The notes beneath the pieces are model-generated. The model saw only the letters and a list, made by a program, of their open reading frames with translations, did not search any database and was not told the origin of the DNA. Position numbers and translations under genes: made by a program. A DNA stretch of 64,000 nucleotides from Rotaria socialis. Its lineage: Eukaryota; Rotifera; Eurotatoria; Philodinida; Philodinidae. Shown piece by piece: positions 47,673 to 59,948 of the stretch (the first letter of the stretch is position 1; each line of letters starts with the position of its first letter). Location of the stretch: positions 310,001 through 374,000 of the forward strand of contig CAJNYU010003364.1 in the NCBI GenBank assembly GCA_905331475.1, in the 5' to 3' direction.

Positions 47673-50213
47673 ATGAAACATAAAAAACAAACACCAGTAG
47701 CTGAAGAAGGTATACTTCTCTATCTCATAAATAATAAATCATTATTTTTTTATCGATTTAGAATCTGAACAAGATCAATCAAATTCGCAAGAAGATAATG
47801 GATCAAACGAGACAACAAATGGTCATCTATCAGAAGAAGATAAAGAAAAAGGAAATTTAAAAAATTTTACCATTTCAAAGAAAAGTATCAAGAAGCTTAA
47901 AGGTAAAATTCGATCGTCTTTTTCTTATTATACTCATAAAAACAAATTCTAATTTTAGCTCATAATATTGAATTTTTATATCCAGTTCAAGTAAAAAGTT
48001 ACACAGCTATCTATGAGCAAAAAGATTGTTTAATTCAAGCATCTAATGGAGCTGGAAAAACATTGGCTTTCGTTATTCCAATTGTTGAATTACTTCAATC
48101 CGATAAATCCGTTCAATTAGTACCTGGACGAGGTCCACGTGCTCTTGTTGTAGTACCAACACGAGAATCAAGTAAGTGCTAATATAGTCAGAGCATTTCA
48201 TCGGCGACGTTGACTCCGCAGATCAACTTGTGTCAGTCCTTATTGTAAAGCGATAGATGTCATAGCAATCAGTTCTCATAGAGATGTTGTACACCGTATT
48301 TGTTTTCCGATAATATAATGAGGAATCTTGTTTTTGATAAGAAATGAACCCATTTTTTGACACTACTTTTGATATGTCTGAAGTAAATTTCAACGTACAA
48401 AAACTAAATATAAAAGAACATTTTTTTTATAGCTAAAAAAGTCTCAGACGAATTTCAATCAATTGTGAATGATTTGTCTATTGCAACAATCTTTACTACC
48501 AAGAAGAAATCTGATGACCAAGAAACAGCTATTACAAATGGTTGTGATGTTCTTGTTGCAACACCAGATCGATTACAAGAATTTATTGACAATGAAAAAG
48601 TTGATTTATCACAATTAAAACACGTTGTTATCGATGAAATCGCATCTATGCTTGAATCACCTGTGATTGATCATATTAAAGCAATTCTTAAAAGTGTTTT
48701 TACATCAGGTAATTATCAAGGAAAGTTTTACGCGTTAATAATTCTTTTTTCTCATACTTCACATAGGTCAAGAGACAAAAGCACAATTAATTATTTCTTC
48801 TGAATCGATATCTGATACAGTTCGTAAAATAACTAAAAAATATTTGACAAACGATGCTGTTACGATTAATATGGCTGAAAAAAATGCAAAAGAAGAATCA
48901 GATGATGATGATGAAGTGAGATTTTTTATGCCAAAACCAATATTTTACTCAATCATTTGTTCCTCTTCTTCTTCATTTAGGATAGTGACGAACCTATGAA
49001 TGGTTCATCAGCTAATGGAGCCGATAAAACCAATGGAGCCGCTAAATCACTTTTATCAAAACAAGAAGTAAATCAAAACATTGTTCGAAACAAATTTCAT
49101 TTCTTTTTATGGCTGTTTTTATAGAACTTTACAACGTATCAGTTGACATCAAGTGAAGAAATAAAAAGTGTGGGATTCGTATTCACAATGTTACGTAAAT
49201 GTTTTGGTGATGATTTTGATGCCAAAGGCACTATTTCGCAAGTTGCCTTTACGAAAGATTTTCTAGTACGTATTAGAGTCTAAAACTGTTTCATTCGACA
49301 AAATAAAACGTGATTATTTTAATTAGAGTGCCGTATTCGATTTACCAAGTGAACTTGATGAACAATTACAAAGCTATTGGAAAGATAGTGCTAGAATTCA
49401 AATGGGACCTATCACAGAATTGCCTGAACTTGATGAAGCATCAATGAATGATAGCAGCTATTCACGTGGTGGTAATAAACCATCACGCGGTGGCGCTGGT
49501 GGTGCTGGCGGTAATAGAAATGCTGGACGATCAAGTAAGAATAATTCATAGATTTGTTTTTTCAATTATTTTTTTATCGTTGTTTCTTTTTCTAATTTTA
49601 TAGACGCATGTTTCAATTGTAAGTTATCATGATTTCTATATAGATTTCCGTATAAAATGATTCTAAAAATTATCTTAGGCCAAAAAGAAGGTCACAAATC
49701 TTGGGAATGTCCTGAATCTAATGGTTCACAACGAAATGGTGGCAATAAATCCGGTATGTTATATCAATGCTGTATTTAGAAAAAAATGAACTGCTTTGTT
49801 TTTAGGTGGTGGTGGCGGTGGTGGTTGTTTTAATTGTGGTAAAGACGGTCACAAATCGTATGAATGTTCAGAACCCAAAAAAGCTGGTGGTCGACCATCA
49901 TTTGGCGGCGGTGGTGGTGGCGGCGAACGTTCAAGTAATTTCTATTCTCATTTAAAACTATTAAAATATATAAAGAATTATTTTAGATGCATGCTTCAAC
50001 TGTGGTCAAGATGGTCATAAATCATTCGAATGCTCAGAACCCAAAAAAGCCGGTGGTCGACCATCATTTGGTGGTGGTGGTGGTGGCCGTGGTGGCGGAC
50101 GCGGTGGAGCTCGTGGTGGTGGTCCAAAACGTAGCTTTGGTACTTCTCATGAAAATGGTTTTAATTCTGGTGAAGCAACTAGTAAAAAGATCAAATTCGA
50201 TGACGACGATTAA
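47673..50213 (+). CDS. Gu/DDX21-like protein with RecA1, GUCT and three CCHC knuckles, no RecA2
   Basis: The first part matches the N-terminal RecA domain of DDX21/DDX50: Q-motif region FLYPVQVKSYTAIYEQ, motif I ASNGAGKT, Ia PTRES, TPDRLQEFI, and motif II DEIA (DEVD in DDX21). Motif III, normally SAT, reads ISSES. Instead of a second RecA domain an acidic, Asn/Ser-rich linker (about 48890-49080) follows, then a GUCT domain: SVGFVFTMLRKCFG, VFDLPSELDEQ, SYWKDSARIQMG. The C-terminus has three knuckles of C-x2-C-x4-H-x4-C (CFNCQKEGHKSWEC; CFNCGKDGHKSYEC; CFNCGQDGHKSFEC) among Gly-rich and RGG segments, ending KKIKFDDDD. Without RecA2 it cannot be a conventional helicase; RNA binding is likely. 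ATG at 47673; AATAAA overlaps the stop region. Nucleolar by analogy. Confidence 0.85.
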
Positions 50214-50505
50214 ATAAAAAACTGATTGAAAAAAAGAATTTTTTCAGTGTTTTTCTGTTGTTTTCTGTTTTCTACATACATCAATTTTTGTTGTGATGCA
50301 TGTAGTTTTGTTGTTTCATCCGAATAACATAAACCAACATAATAAATAAGGTTAAAAAAAAAGAAGAACACTTTTATTCTACATCTACAGCGACATCACT
50401 ATAATCGATTTGAAGGAGGCAGTTGTCATAGCATTTTGTAAAGAAAGAAAGAGAACGTCTTTGATCAATCATTGAAACTCTAAGGATTGAATATTTTGAG
50501 CAAAA
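50214..50505. other. Short gap between the Gu-like gene and KIF6
   Basis: 292 bp, same-strand neighbours. AATAAA occurs just after the upstream stop and again near 50340. The KIF6 ATG at 50506 follows AGCAAAA without an adjacent acceptor. Confidence 0.5.
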
Positions 50506-53500
50506 ATGGTAAAGCAAACAATTCAAATATTTTGCCGGATAAAACCAACAAAATCCAAAACATCGGTATTGAAAATTTTATTCATATTTCAAAAATGATA
50601 ACATCCATGTTGTTTTACAGGTTTATGAAGTAAATCCAGTAGATGATGGAGCTAATCTATCGATTGTTATACCAAAAGATGCGACAGACGGCTATATAAA
50701 TAATAAACGAGAAGATTTTCGTTTTCGGTTTGTTAAATAAATTTAACATGCAAATAATTTGTGCCTATTATAACTATTTTGTTCAATAGATTTCGTCAGA
50801 TATTTGATCAAAGTGCACAACAAGAAGATGTTTTTTCATTGGTTGCTCGACCAGTTATTGATAAGTAAGATTATTAACAGAAGCTTGACGCGACTTTTTT
50901 AAATGTTGCTTATGTAGCATCCGCTTTTGTTTCGGGATTCGATTATTCTCTACTCTTGCATGTTCAGTGACGCTTTTGATTATTAATATTTCAAAAACAA
51001 AAGTATAGGTTTTCTCTCTTTACTTTGTGATTTAGTGTCATTGCTGGATACAATGGAACAATATTTGCTTATGGACAAGTAAGACTTTGCTCAATTTAAG
51101 ATTTACATAGTCTTTGTTTTCAAAAATTCTAGACAGGATCAGGTAAAACATTTACGATAACTGGTGGACCGGAACGCTACGCTGATCGTGGTATTATCCC
51201 ACGTTCACTTTCACATATCTTTCAACAATTTGGACAAGTAAATAAAATAAATTGTTTTTTTTTGTTTTTATTGAAAACATTTTCATGCTTAAGAATTCTG
51301 ATCAAAGTTTTACTGTTCATGTATCTTACTTGGAAATTTATAATGAAAATGGTTATGACCTTCTCGATCCTAAACATGAAGCATCTAAACTTGAAGATCT
51401 ACCGTAAATATTTGTTTTAAATAATTTAATTTAAAAATAGTTTCTTTGTAGAAAAGTGCTTCTATTGGAAGATGAAGATCAAAATATGCATTTGAAAAAC
51501 CTATCAATACATGCTGCACAAAATGAAGAAGAAGCACTCAATTTATTATTTCTTGGTGATACAAATCGAATGATTGCTGAAGTAAAATATTAATTAAAAT
51601 TTTGAAAATTAATAGAATTATTTTTCTGTTTAGACACCAATGAATCAAGCATCGACACGTTCACATTGTATATTTACGATTCATATAACCAGTAAAGTAA
51701 TTGGTTCAGTAACAGTACGTAAAGCAAAATTACATCTTGTCGATTTAGCTGGGTTTGTAATTGTTCTCTTAGTTTTTTAATTTAAATTAAAAAGAATAAA
51801 AACTTGTTTTTATTTTGTCAGTTCGGAACGTGTATCTAAATCAAATGTAAATGGTTTATTGTTAACTGAAGCAAAATATATTAATTTATCGTTACATTAT
51901 CTTGAACAAGTCATCGTTGCTTTGTCAGAAAAAAATCGTTCACATATACCCTATCGGAATTCTATGATGACATCCGTACTGCGAGATAGTCTTGGTGGAA
52001 ATTGTATGACAACAATGATTGCAACATGTTCAGTTGATAAACGAAATATTGAAGTAGAAAAAAGTTTCTTTTTAGTTTTTTTTATTGAAAATTTCTTTTT
52101 TTTAGGAAACAATATCAACTTGTCGATTTTCTCAACGTGTGGCATTAATTAAAAACGATGCTATACTTAATGAAGAATTAGATCCACGTTTATTAATCAA
52201 TCAACTACGAGCTGAAAATTTACAATTACGTAATCAAATTTCCATGCAAAATGGTAGTGAACAATTTAATGAATCATTAACACCTGAAATGATGGCAAAG
52301 TAACATTTAAAAAAAAACCAGGCAAAAAGCTTTAAAAAATTCTTTTTCTTTATTCTTTTTTAGATTAGTCGAACAAGTTAAAGTTTATTTAGCTGATACT
52401 GATAATGAAGCCACATTAAATATTGGCGCTGATATGCGTAAAATTGAGCAATGTTATCGAGCATTTAAAGTAGACAAAAATTTATATATATAGATATATA
52501 TCTTCTTTTTTTGACCTAAACTAAAATAATTATATTTTCTCTTAATAGAAATTATATCTTGAATTGCAACAACAAGCAAAAACAGCATCAACACAACCAA
52601 TAAACAACAATCAACCCATTTATATAACACATGATATATCGCCATATGATAGTAAAGAAGTTAAAGAATTAAAAGCAATTATTAAATTACGTGATAATGA
52701 AATTAGTATACTGGTGAATATGTTAAAAAAAGAGAAGAAAACAGAATATAGATCACTTAGTGAAAAGTAATAAATTTTTTTGTTAATGTTAACTTATAAA
52801 AACAATGATTGCCAAATTTTAGTACGGCATCGCCCACTGAAAATTCTTTTTCATCGACTGATCGTGCTGGAAATCAATGTAAGTTCAAGAAAAAAATACA
52901 GTTAATTAAGACAATAAAAGAATTTACTTGAATGAAAAAAAAGAAAAAAGATAATAAACTATTTTCTTTAGAACAGCGACATTTGTAGAAGTCAAGTCAA
53001 TCAGTTATTTTTTTATAAATTCTTATTATTTATACGAATTAGAATGGTATCGTTGCATTTTGTAGACCCAAAAGAGTTTAACATATTCTGCTAGGATTGC
53101 ATACTTTTACCTTATAAATGTGAAGTTACTTTACTTTGATTGTAATTGTTAAATCAATACCGATGAAGACTCAGATCAAAAATACTGAAAAAATTTGTTT
53201 TCAAAGCATTTACAGATTTTTTGAGTTTACACTACTACTAGTCTCTTCTGTATGATTTTCATCTAGCTTATTCGACAGTCTCAAATAGCTGCTTTATAAT
53301 TGTAAATTTATCTGTTCATACATCTTGCTTAAACATTTCAATAACTATATCTTTTTTAAATTTTCCATTCAATAATTTAGTAAAATATTTTTTTTCCAGA
53401 GAATCAATATAAATCTATATGTTTCTATTTAAAATCATTCAGTCTCATCATCTTGTTGATTCTTCATTTTTAGTGAAGAATATGTCAGCTGGTCGTCAAG

Positions 53501-54395
53501 AAGCATTTGATCATTTTCGACGTGATAATCAACTGAACAAAAAACTTGAAGAACATAAACGTATACTAAAGCAACGATTTACAGAAGCAAAAACGCTCGG
53601 CGAAGAAGTAAATCAATGTCGAAATCGAATTAGTAAACAATCTATTTTCTGTTTAACACACTGCTAAGTATTTCAATATTGTAGATCATATGAAAGGACA
53701 ATATGAACAAATGCATTTACGTCTGGCTGCACAGTTAACACAAGATGAAATAGAAAAACATCGAGGATTAAACGAATTACGTACAACCATGGAACAAGAA
53801 CAAATACAGTAAAGAAAATTTTATTAGAAAAATTTCTTTTCGTTTCAATAAAAATTATTGTTTGAAGATATCGTGAATGTTTTAATCGTTTAAAAAATAT
53901 GAAACAAGAAATTGAACATATTCAACATATTATTGAAAAAGATCGATTACAAATGTTAAAAGATTTCGATGATTGGTGGGAACAACAATCTGAGCAAGCA
54001 GTATGAAATGGATCATTTCTTGAAAAATCTATATTTATAATTTTATCATAGGAAGAACAACGTCAATTATTAGACATGAACCCATCAAAACCTAATGGTA
54101 ATCTATCAAGGCAAACAACATCATCAGTAAGAATTTCTTTTTTCTTCTAACACTCTAGTCGAAATAAAATTGTAATTTTATAGGTTCAATCAGATATGTC
54201 ATCTGTATCACACAATGCTCCTAAAATATCTCAACAGTAGATAGAATTTTTAATAGAAATTTCTAAAACTATTCTGTCTTCATTAGGTTAAATTTTCCAT
54301 TAACGGGTGATAAAAAAACTGATGATGATATTTTAGCATTTGCTAATGCTCGGCAACGAATACTTTCACAAGTACATAAGTGTAAGTTAAATTAA
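50506..54395 (+). CDS. KIF6: Kinesin-like protein KIF6 (kinesin-9 family)
   Basis: Motile-cilium kinesin. The start MVKQTIQIFCRIKP matches the KIF6 N-terminus closely. The motor core has the P-loop GQTGSGKT, then ITGGPERYADRGIIPRSL, the family-typical GYDLLDPKHEASKLEDLP, switch I NQASTRSH and switch II DLAGSE, with SLGGNCMTTMIATCS near its end. The neck and stalk include VGADMRK-like NIGADMRK, the RDNEISILVNMLKKEKK block and SAGRQEAFDHFRRDNQ with LKQRFTEAKTLGE. The tail ends with PLTGDKKTDDDILAFANARQ, the conserved KIF6 terminus. About 15 introns, mostly short; one of about 590 bp lies at 52880-53470. The final codons run through a GTAAG-like sequence, so the stop at 54393-54395 is probable rather than certain. 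Confidence 0.95.
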
Positions 54396-55445
54396 TATAA
54401 ACTTTTTTGTTTTTTTATGAAATCTTCATAATTTTTCTTTTCATCATAGAAAATATATATGGTTCATATTCAACTGTTTTATGCTGTTCGATTTTACTTT
54501 TTATGATAATTTTTTTTTCTACTTTGTTCTGTTTTGTTTTTCTTACTGTACAGTCTATTGTTTTTGTTACAACAATGAAATATCGAGGGCATTATTTTCA
54601 TATATTTACTAATAGTTTAACACTCATTAAAACAAACAAAAACGATAAGAAGTTTAAAATTATAAAGCTGCAGTAGGGTATACATAAAGTATGCAGAAAA
54701 AAACAGTTTATTTACAAAAAGTTGACTCAGTATGATAAATCAAAGGGCATGCTAAAATAAGAAATTTGTAAGTTTTTCTTTTGCATTCTACGGTACCATT
54801 AACAATTGCGTTTCTCTATTTCAAGTGTAAAACACATACTCTACATACTTAGATATGTTTTCAATTCAGATCAAATAACGAGAATTCACTGACAGTCTTT
54901 TGTTTACAAATTTATTTGACACATTTTCCTTGTGTGTGTTTAGAACGTATCAAAGAAGAGAAATCATGATGAAAAAATAAATTTCATAGGTGTTGCTTGT
55001 TCTCGCTCATGAAAAAAATTGCCAATGGGGAAAAAAAATGAAAATGCAGATCAGTTTCCTCTAGTAATGAGAGAAAAGGCTACTGTCAACGAGAGCCTTA
55101 AAAAAAATAAACGAACGAAAAAAAATCTATTCACCATTCAACAGTAAATGCGTCGAATGGTGTGAGACATATTTTACAGGGATGCAATGATGATTTTATT
55201 GAAAAATTATACAATATAACAAATCATCATTTTACACAGGTGTAAATAATAGAAAATAATGAGCTGTTCATCGGTAGTTCAAAACGAGAAAAATTTTTAA
55301 GGTTAAACTATTTGTTTTACTGTTCCTGGGAAATCGTTGAAATTAGTTAGATGATATATTAGAGATTCATTGTTGCAGATATCTAAAATATTGTTATTTT
55401 TTATTTTTATTTTATTCTACAGTAATATGATATGATAAATCAATT
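54396..55445. other. Intergenic region KIF6 to KCNQ with two small hairpins
   Basis: 1.05 kb. Two inverted repeats sit close together: CACCATTC/GAATGGTG (about 55133-55162) and AATGATGATTT/AAATCATCATT (55186-55196 with 55221-55231). They may be promoter structure of KCNQ or chance in AT-rich DNA. An acceptor-like TTCTACAG lies about 25 bp before the KCNQ ATG. No coding segment found. Confidence 0.5.
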
Positions 55446-57156
55446 ATGAAGAATAGTTCATTACATCGATTTATACCTTTACCAATTAATGAAAATTTTA
55501 CATCCCTATCGTCAGTAGCTCCTCGAGAATTAAATCGACTGTCAACACAAACAACTATTTCTGATGAAGATTGCGATGATAATTCACCACTAAGTCGTTT
55601 CATGTTATACACACACTTTAATCTTCGACTTCAAACACATATTTATAATTTTCTTGAACGGCCAAGTGGTATATTTTGTTTTTTATATCATTTTACTGTA
55701 TTTAGTGTTATTATTGGTTGTCTTGTTTACAGTTCAATATTAACAGTTTATGTTGATCAATCAGATTCATTATTATTTTGGGTGGAATCAATACTTTTTC
55801 TTTTATTTCTTATTGAGTATATTGTTCGTATTTGGTCATCTGGTTGTCGAATGAAATATCAAGGTTATCATGGTCGATTTTTATTTATGCGTAAATCTAT
55901 GTGTATTGTTGATTTATTTGTTATTCTTGGTTATGCTATATTATTAAGTATGAGCCTTAATCATACACAATTTAATGTACAAATTATGCGATATGCTAGA
56001 ATATTACAAATACTTCGATTTCTTCATGTCGATCGACGTCTTACATCCTGGCGTTTGCTTGGCGCTGTTATTTATGATCATCGTTATGAATTGGGTGCTA
56101 CATTTTATTTTTGTTTTATTTTTCTAATTAGTATTGCTTATTTGATATGGTTAGTTGAAAAAGATGAAAGTAAGCCAGCCAGTGAAGATATGTTTCATAG
56201 TTTTGCTGATACGCTTTGGTGGGCAATTGTAACAATGGTAAGGTGAATTTTAAACAAAACGTAATAATCGTCTTCTTTTTATTATTATTATCTAATCTTA
56301 CATATAGACGACCATCGGATATGGTGATAAATATCCTCGCACTCATATGGGCAAAATGATAACGTCATGTTTATGTATTTGTGGTGTAGCATTTTGGACG
56401 CTACCATCTGGCATCATTGGTTCAGGTTTTGCACTGAAGGTTGAACAGAAAAAACGTGAAAAACACTATAACCGATTGATTCCTGCTGCTGCTACACTTA
56501 TTCAATGTTGGTGGCGTGTGATCGCTTCTCGTGATTTGAATCACAGAGCAACATGGCGTATTTATCGTGTTGAAACTAAACGAACGAATAAATTCGGTCG
56601 TCATACTGGTTCAGCATTTTCTGTGAATACCTCGAATAGTGAAAATAGTACATCACGTCTACGTAATGGACAAAATCCGTCGCCAAATTTTTCTTCAAAT
56701 GGTATATCAGTAGACAAAACTTCATGGCGCAAAGTTGAAAATGGCGGAGATCTCCATAAGAAACAACGCATTGCTATACAAATGATACGTGTAATTAAGT
56801 ATCATGTAGCTAGAAGAAATTTCCAGGAAGCACATAAACCATACGATTTTAAAGATATTATGGATGAGAATGCACGAGGAAATATTAAAGTTATGTATGC
56901 AATTACTGATATACAACGACGTTTAGATCAATCATTAGGCACGCCGAAATCATATTCAAATAATTTTTCCGATAAAGATCGTGAACAACTTACATTAAAT
57001 GGGCGCGTATATCGATTAGAAACTAAAATAAGTGATCTTGAAAAGAAAACAAATCATGTTATTTCATTACTGGAAGAATTATGTCAACGTTCACGTGGTG
57101 AAGGAACAAATGTAGTAATGAATCGTATGCCATCCATAGCCGACGAACTAATATAG
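55446..57156 (+). CDS. KCNQ: KCNQ (Kv7) voltage-gated potassium channel
   Basis: Six-TM channel alpha subunit giving slow, PIP2- and calmodulin-dependent K+ currents. Exon 1 (55446-56238) covers S1-S5; S4 and its linker read RILQILRFLHVDRRLTSWRL, close to the KCNQ consensus. Exon 2 (from about 56308) starts exactly with the selectivity filter, TTIGYGDKYP, then S6 with LPSGIIGSGFALKV. The cytosolic tail has helix A with an IQ-like site (AATLIQCWWRVIAS), helix B (RRNFQEAHKPYDFKDIMDE) and a distal coiled coil (RVYRLETKISDLEKKT). About 545 residues, shorter than vertebrate KCNQs mainly through the A-B linker. The single 69-bp intron separates pore helix from filter. A plus-strand gap of 2.8 kb follows. 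Confidence 0.95.
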
Positions 57157-58214
57157 GGACAGTGATTTAATCACAATGTTTGGTTCCTTTTTATTCTTCG
57201 TTTCTGTCACATTGCTTTTTCTTTTTCTAAATAATTAAATGGATTGTTGCATCTAACCCATGTAATTCTGCCAATTTTTCATTTTTAACTGTTTTCTTTC
57301 GATTGCAAATGACATATCAATAGAAGAATTTTTTTTTTCATTATCAAATGACAGAAAAAGAAAATGTAAATTTTGTATGATAGTAATATAAAAGTAAATG
57401 ATAATTCAAATTCAGATTTGATCTAATTTATATTTAACTGTGTATTGGATTGATAGTTAAAATTATAGAATTAAAGATAAACCCGATCAATTTCATAATA
57501 TCTCTTCACTAATATCTATCCTGTTATATCAATATAATGTCAAATATGATTTGCTGAAAAATTTTCGAATCATTTTTGCATAATTAAATGCGAACTTCTT
57601 AAATTAGCATTTTTTATCACCACCATATAATTGTTTGATTAAGTATTTGATTCATTTCCTAGTTTCTGTATTGTGAAAAGAGCCAATTGTGATTACTTCA
57701 GCAATACTATATTATCAAAATTAAAAACTAAAGAGTATGAAAATTCTTTCAAAAATACATTCCAGTATTTATTTCGAGCATATTCATTGAAAAAAATAAA
57801 ACACATATCAAAAAGTATATTTTAATGTATTAAATTTGAAAAAAATTCTTATATTTATCTGCATATTGTATAGATTGTTTCTAGATATATACATTTTTTA
57901 CAAAAAATTGGATGTATAATCATACTAGTATGGGAGATAAGAAAATGTGTTTTGATCGTTTTGAACATTCAGGCTATTGTGTTGTCCTAATTTGAAAATA
58001 AAAATTGACAATTCAAGATTATGATGCCGCAGATCTATCATAGCTACTATGCGTTTACAATTTTTTTCTGCATTTTTTTGTTCCCCTGTTCATTCGATAC
58101 TTCTAGGATGATTTTTCCTATTGTAATCTTAAATTTTTCAATAAATTATGAATGCGCTACACCAGGTATATTAAGCTTTGGTTGAAATTGTTGTATTTTA
58201 ATAATGGAATGAAC

Positions 58215-58300
58215 AGAGTGGGTGAGTGTTGGTGAGTGGGGATGTGAGAGTGATGATATCATGTTTTGTCACACCCACACCCACACCCACACCCACATCC
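58215..58300. repeat. Telomere-like junction: degenerate G-rich arm and (ACACCC)n arm
   Basis: 58271-58294 is four perfect ACACCC units followed by ACATCC; the complement reads TGTGGG, the hexamer I recall for bdelloid telomeres. About 20 bp to the left, 58215-58250 is G-rich and partly hexameric (GTGGGT, GTGGGG, GGTGAG) with the G-rich strand on plus. The two arms therefore face each other as in an end-to-end joint, and can also pair as a hairpin. The left arm is degenerate, so the pairing of arms is less certain than the C-rich array itself. Confidence 0.7.
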
Positions 58301-58567
58301 AAAATAAATTTGTGTTCGATCTGTTCTCAATTATTTTATGCATAGACGTCATATGAATAATACAAAACTCCTTCGAATAAAGATCATTAAAAAAATGATT
58401 TAGAGTTCAAAGAAAGCAAACGATATTTTTTTATCAATACCATGCTATTACTGTTTTACATAAAATCCATTTAAACTTTGATACCTTTCTCCCTTGTTTC
58501 AGCCATTTAGATCCATTAATACCTTCGGTATCTATTCTTCCCGACTCATTTTGATTGAACTTTCAAG

Positions 58568-59177
58568 GGAACGCCACTAGGTGTCGAAGTGCTTTTCAGT
58601 TGGAACTTTGCGCATCTTATAGACCTTAATGAGCTGTTTCTATGGTAAAACAAGTTCAAGTTTCTGACTCGTCTCAGGCGAGATATAGAGTTTTTAGTGA
58701 TTTTTTCTATTACGCCACACTTTTGCAGCAAAGCTATATTTTAAAATTTTGACCTAAAACTTGACCCACATAAAGGTCTTAGGTAGACTATCTTGCAAAA
58801 AAGTTCCGAAGTTTCGGAAAAAGCCTCTTCGAGATATGGAACTATAAATGTACAGACCCTTTTTCATAGATAGTATATGCAGTATGCATTTTTTCGAATC
58901 TAGCTATCTCGAAGAGACGTTGTCAGAAAATTCTGGAATTTTGTAAGCAAGCTAGTCTAGCTGAGACTCTTATAGGGGCCAGGCTTCAGGTCAAAATTCA
59001 AAAATAGATCTTTGCTGCAAAAGTAGGGCGCTATAGAAAATAAATCGCTAAAAACTCGATATCTCGGTTGAAATAAGCCAGAAATTCGGACTTGCTTTAC
59101 CATAGACTCAGTTCGCTAAAGGTTACAATATGCGCAAGGTTCCAACTGAAAATCGCTCCGACAACTGGCAATGTTAC
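58568..59177. repeat. 0.6-kb fold-back (inverted) repeat
   Basis: Two diverged arms of about 290-300 bp are inverted copies. Left-arm markers CTTTTCAGTTGGAACTTTGCGCAT (first 20: 58592-58611), TATGGTAAA, GAGTTTTTAG, TTTTGCAGCAAAG and CTCTTCGAGATA recur in reverse complement in the right arm, which ends near 59177. The centre is near 58870. Identity between arms looks like roughly 75-80 percent by eye. No open frame, and no target duplication found. Probably an old non-autonomous DNA element or a rearranged repeat. Confidence 0.8.
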
Positions 59178-59948
59178 CTTTTTTTAGTATATTTCTGCAT
59201 TAATATATAAAGATGATCAATTAAATCAAGTGAATCTTTTTTTTTTAATTATTTTTCAATCACAGGTGAAACCCAGAACGATAAAGAAACAATAGCGACA
59301 AATGAAGAATGTAATCCTTGTTTATATTTTCTAAAAGTAGACTCACATGTCTATCTTATGAGACTATTTTTCAAAATATGTAGAAAGACAATAAATGCAA
59401 TATTTATGGATTATCGTGATAAACTAAGAAAAAGTAAGCATCATCACATATATATCGTCGCCCACATCTATGTGATTTTATAAATGCTACTGACAATATA
59501 GAAACAATATATTAGACGGTTATTTGAAGAATATATGACTCTTTTCACAAGAACCTTCAATTTTTTGACAAATATAGGAAATATAGCCCGACTGCGATGC
59601 CAGATTACAACTCTGTTATCAATTAATGTTGTTTATGTATCAACATCAAAATGGAATGTTTCATGTAATAAATTATTCATAAAAAAAAGTTTCTAGAAAC
59701 AAACAAAAATAAAAACGATTCGTTGTTCGATAATTTTGAAGATCATACATCTCTTGCATGCTATTAACGCCAACTACAGGTAATGTCCAATGATTGGTTT
59801 ATTAAAAAAACATAAAAAAAGTAAAAATCAATCAATAGTTCATAAAATTCGTTCTGTTTATACTCTTATCTTATTAAATTTCTTCATAATCATATTGAAT
59901 TATACTTCCTACTTTTCTAAGACTCCATTATTCAAGAAGAAAAAAAGA

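Larger units (their letters stand above)
57157..59948. other. Gene-free gap KCNQ to ELMO
   Basis: 2.8 kb, the largest gap in the right half. 57157-58200 is AT-rich with no visible structure. 58215-58300 holds a G-rich tract followed by (ACACCC)n. 58568-59177 is a long inverted repeat. 59180-59948 leads into ELMO and may contain its 5' UTR. No protein-coding frame is supported. Confidence 0.65.

Noticed and set aside
48590..48660. DEIA in place of DEAD taken as proof of a dead helicase
   Set aside because: DDX21 itself has DEVD, so the motif II change alone is weak evidence; the missing RecA2 domain is the stronger point.
59790..59948. N-terminal extension of ELMO with a hydrophobic stretch (MIGLLKKHKK...)
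   Set aside because: ELMO proteins have no membrane segment there; the ATG at 59949 fits the family start, so the extension is 5' UTR.
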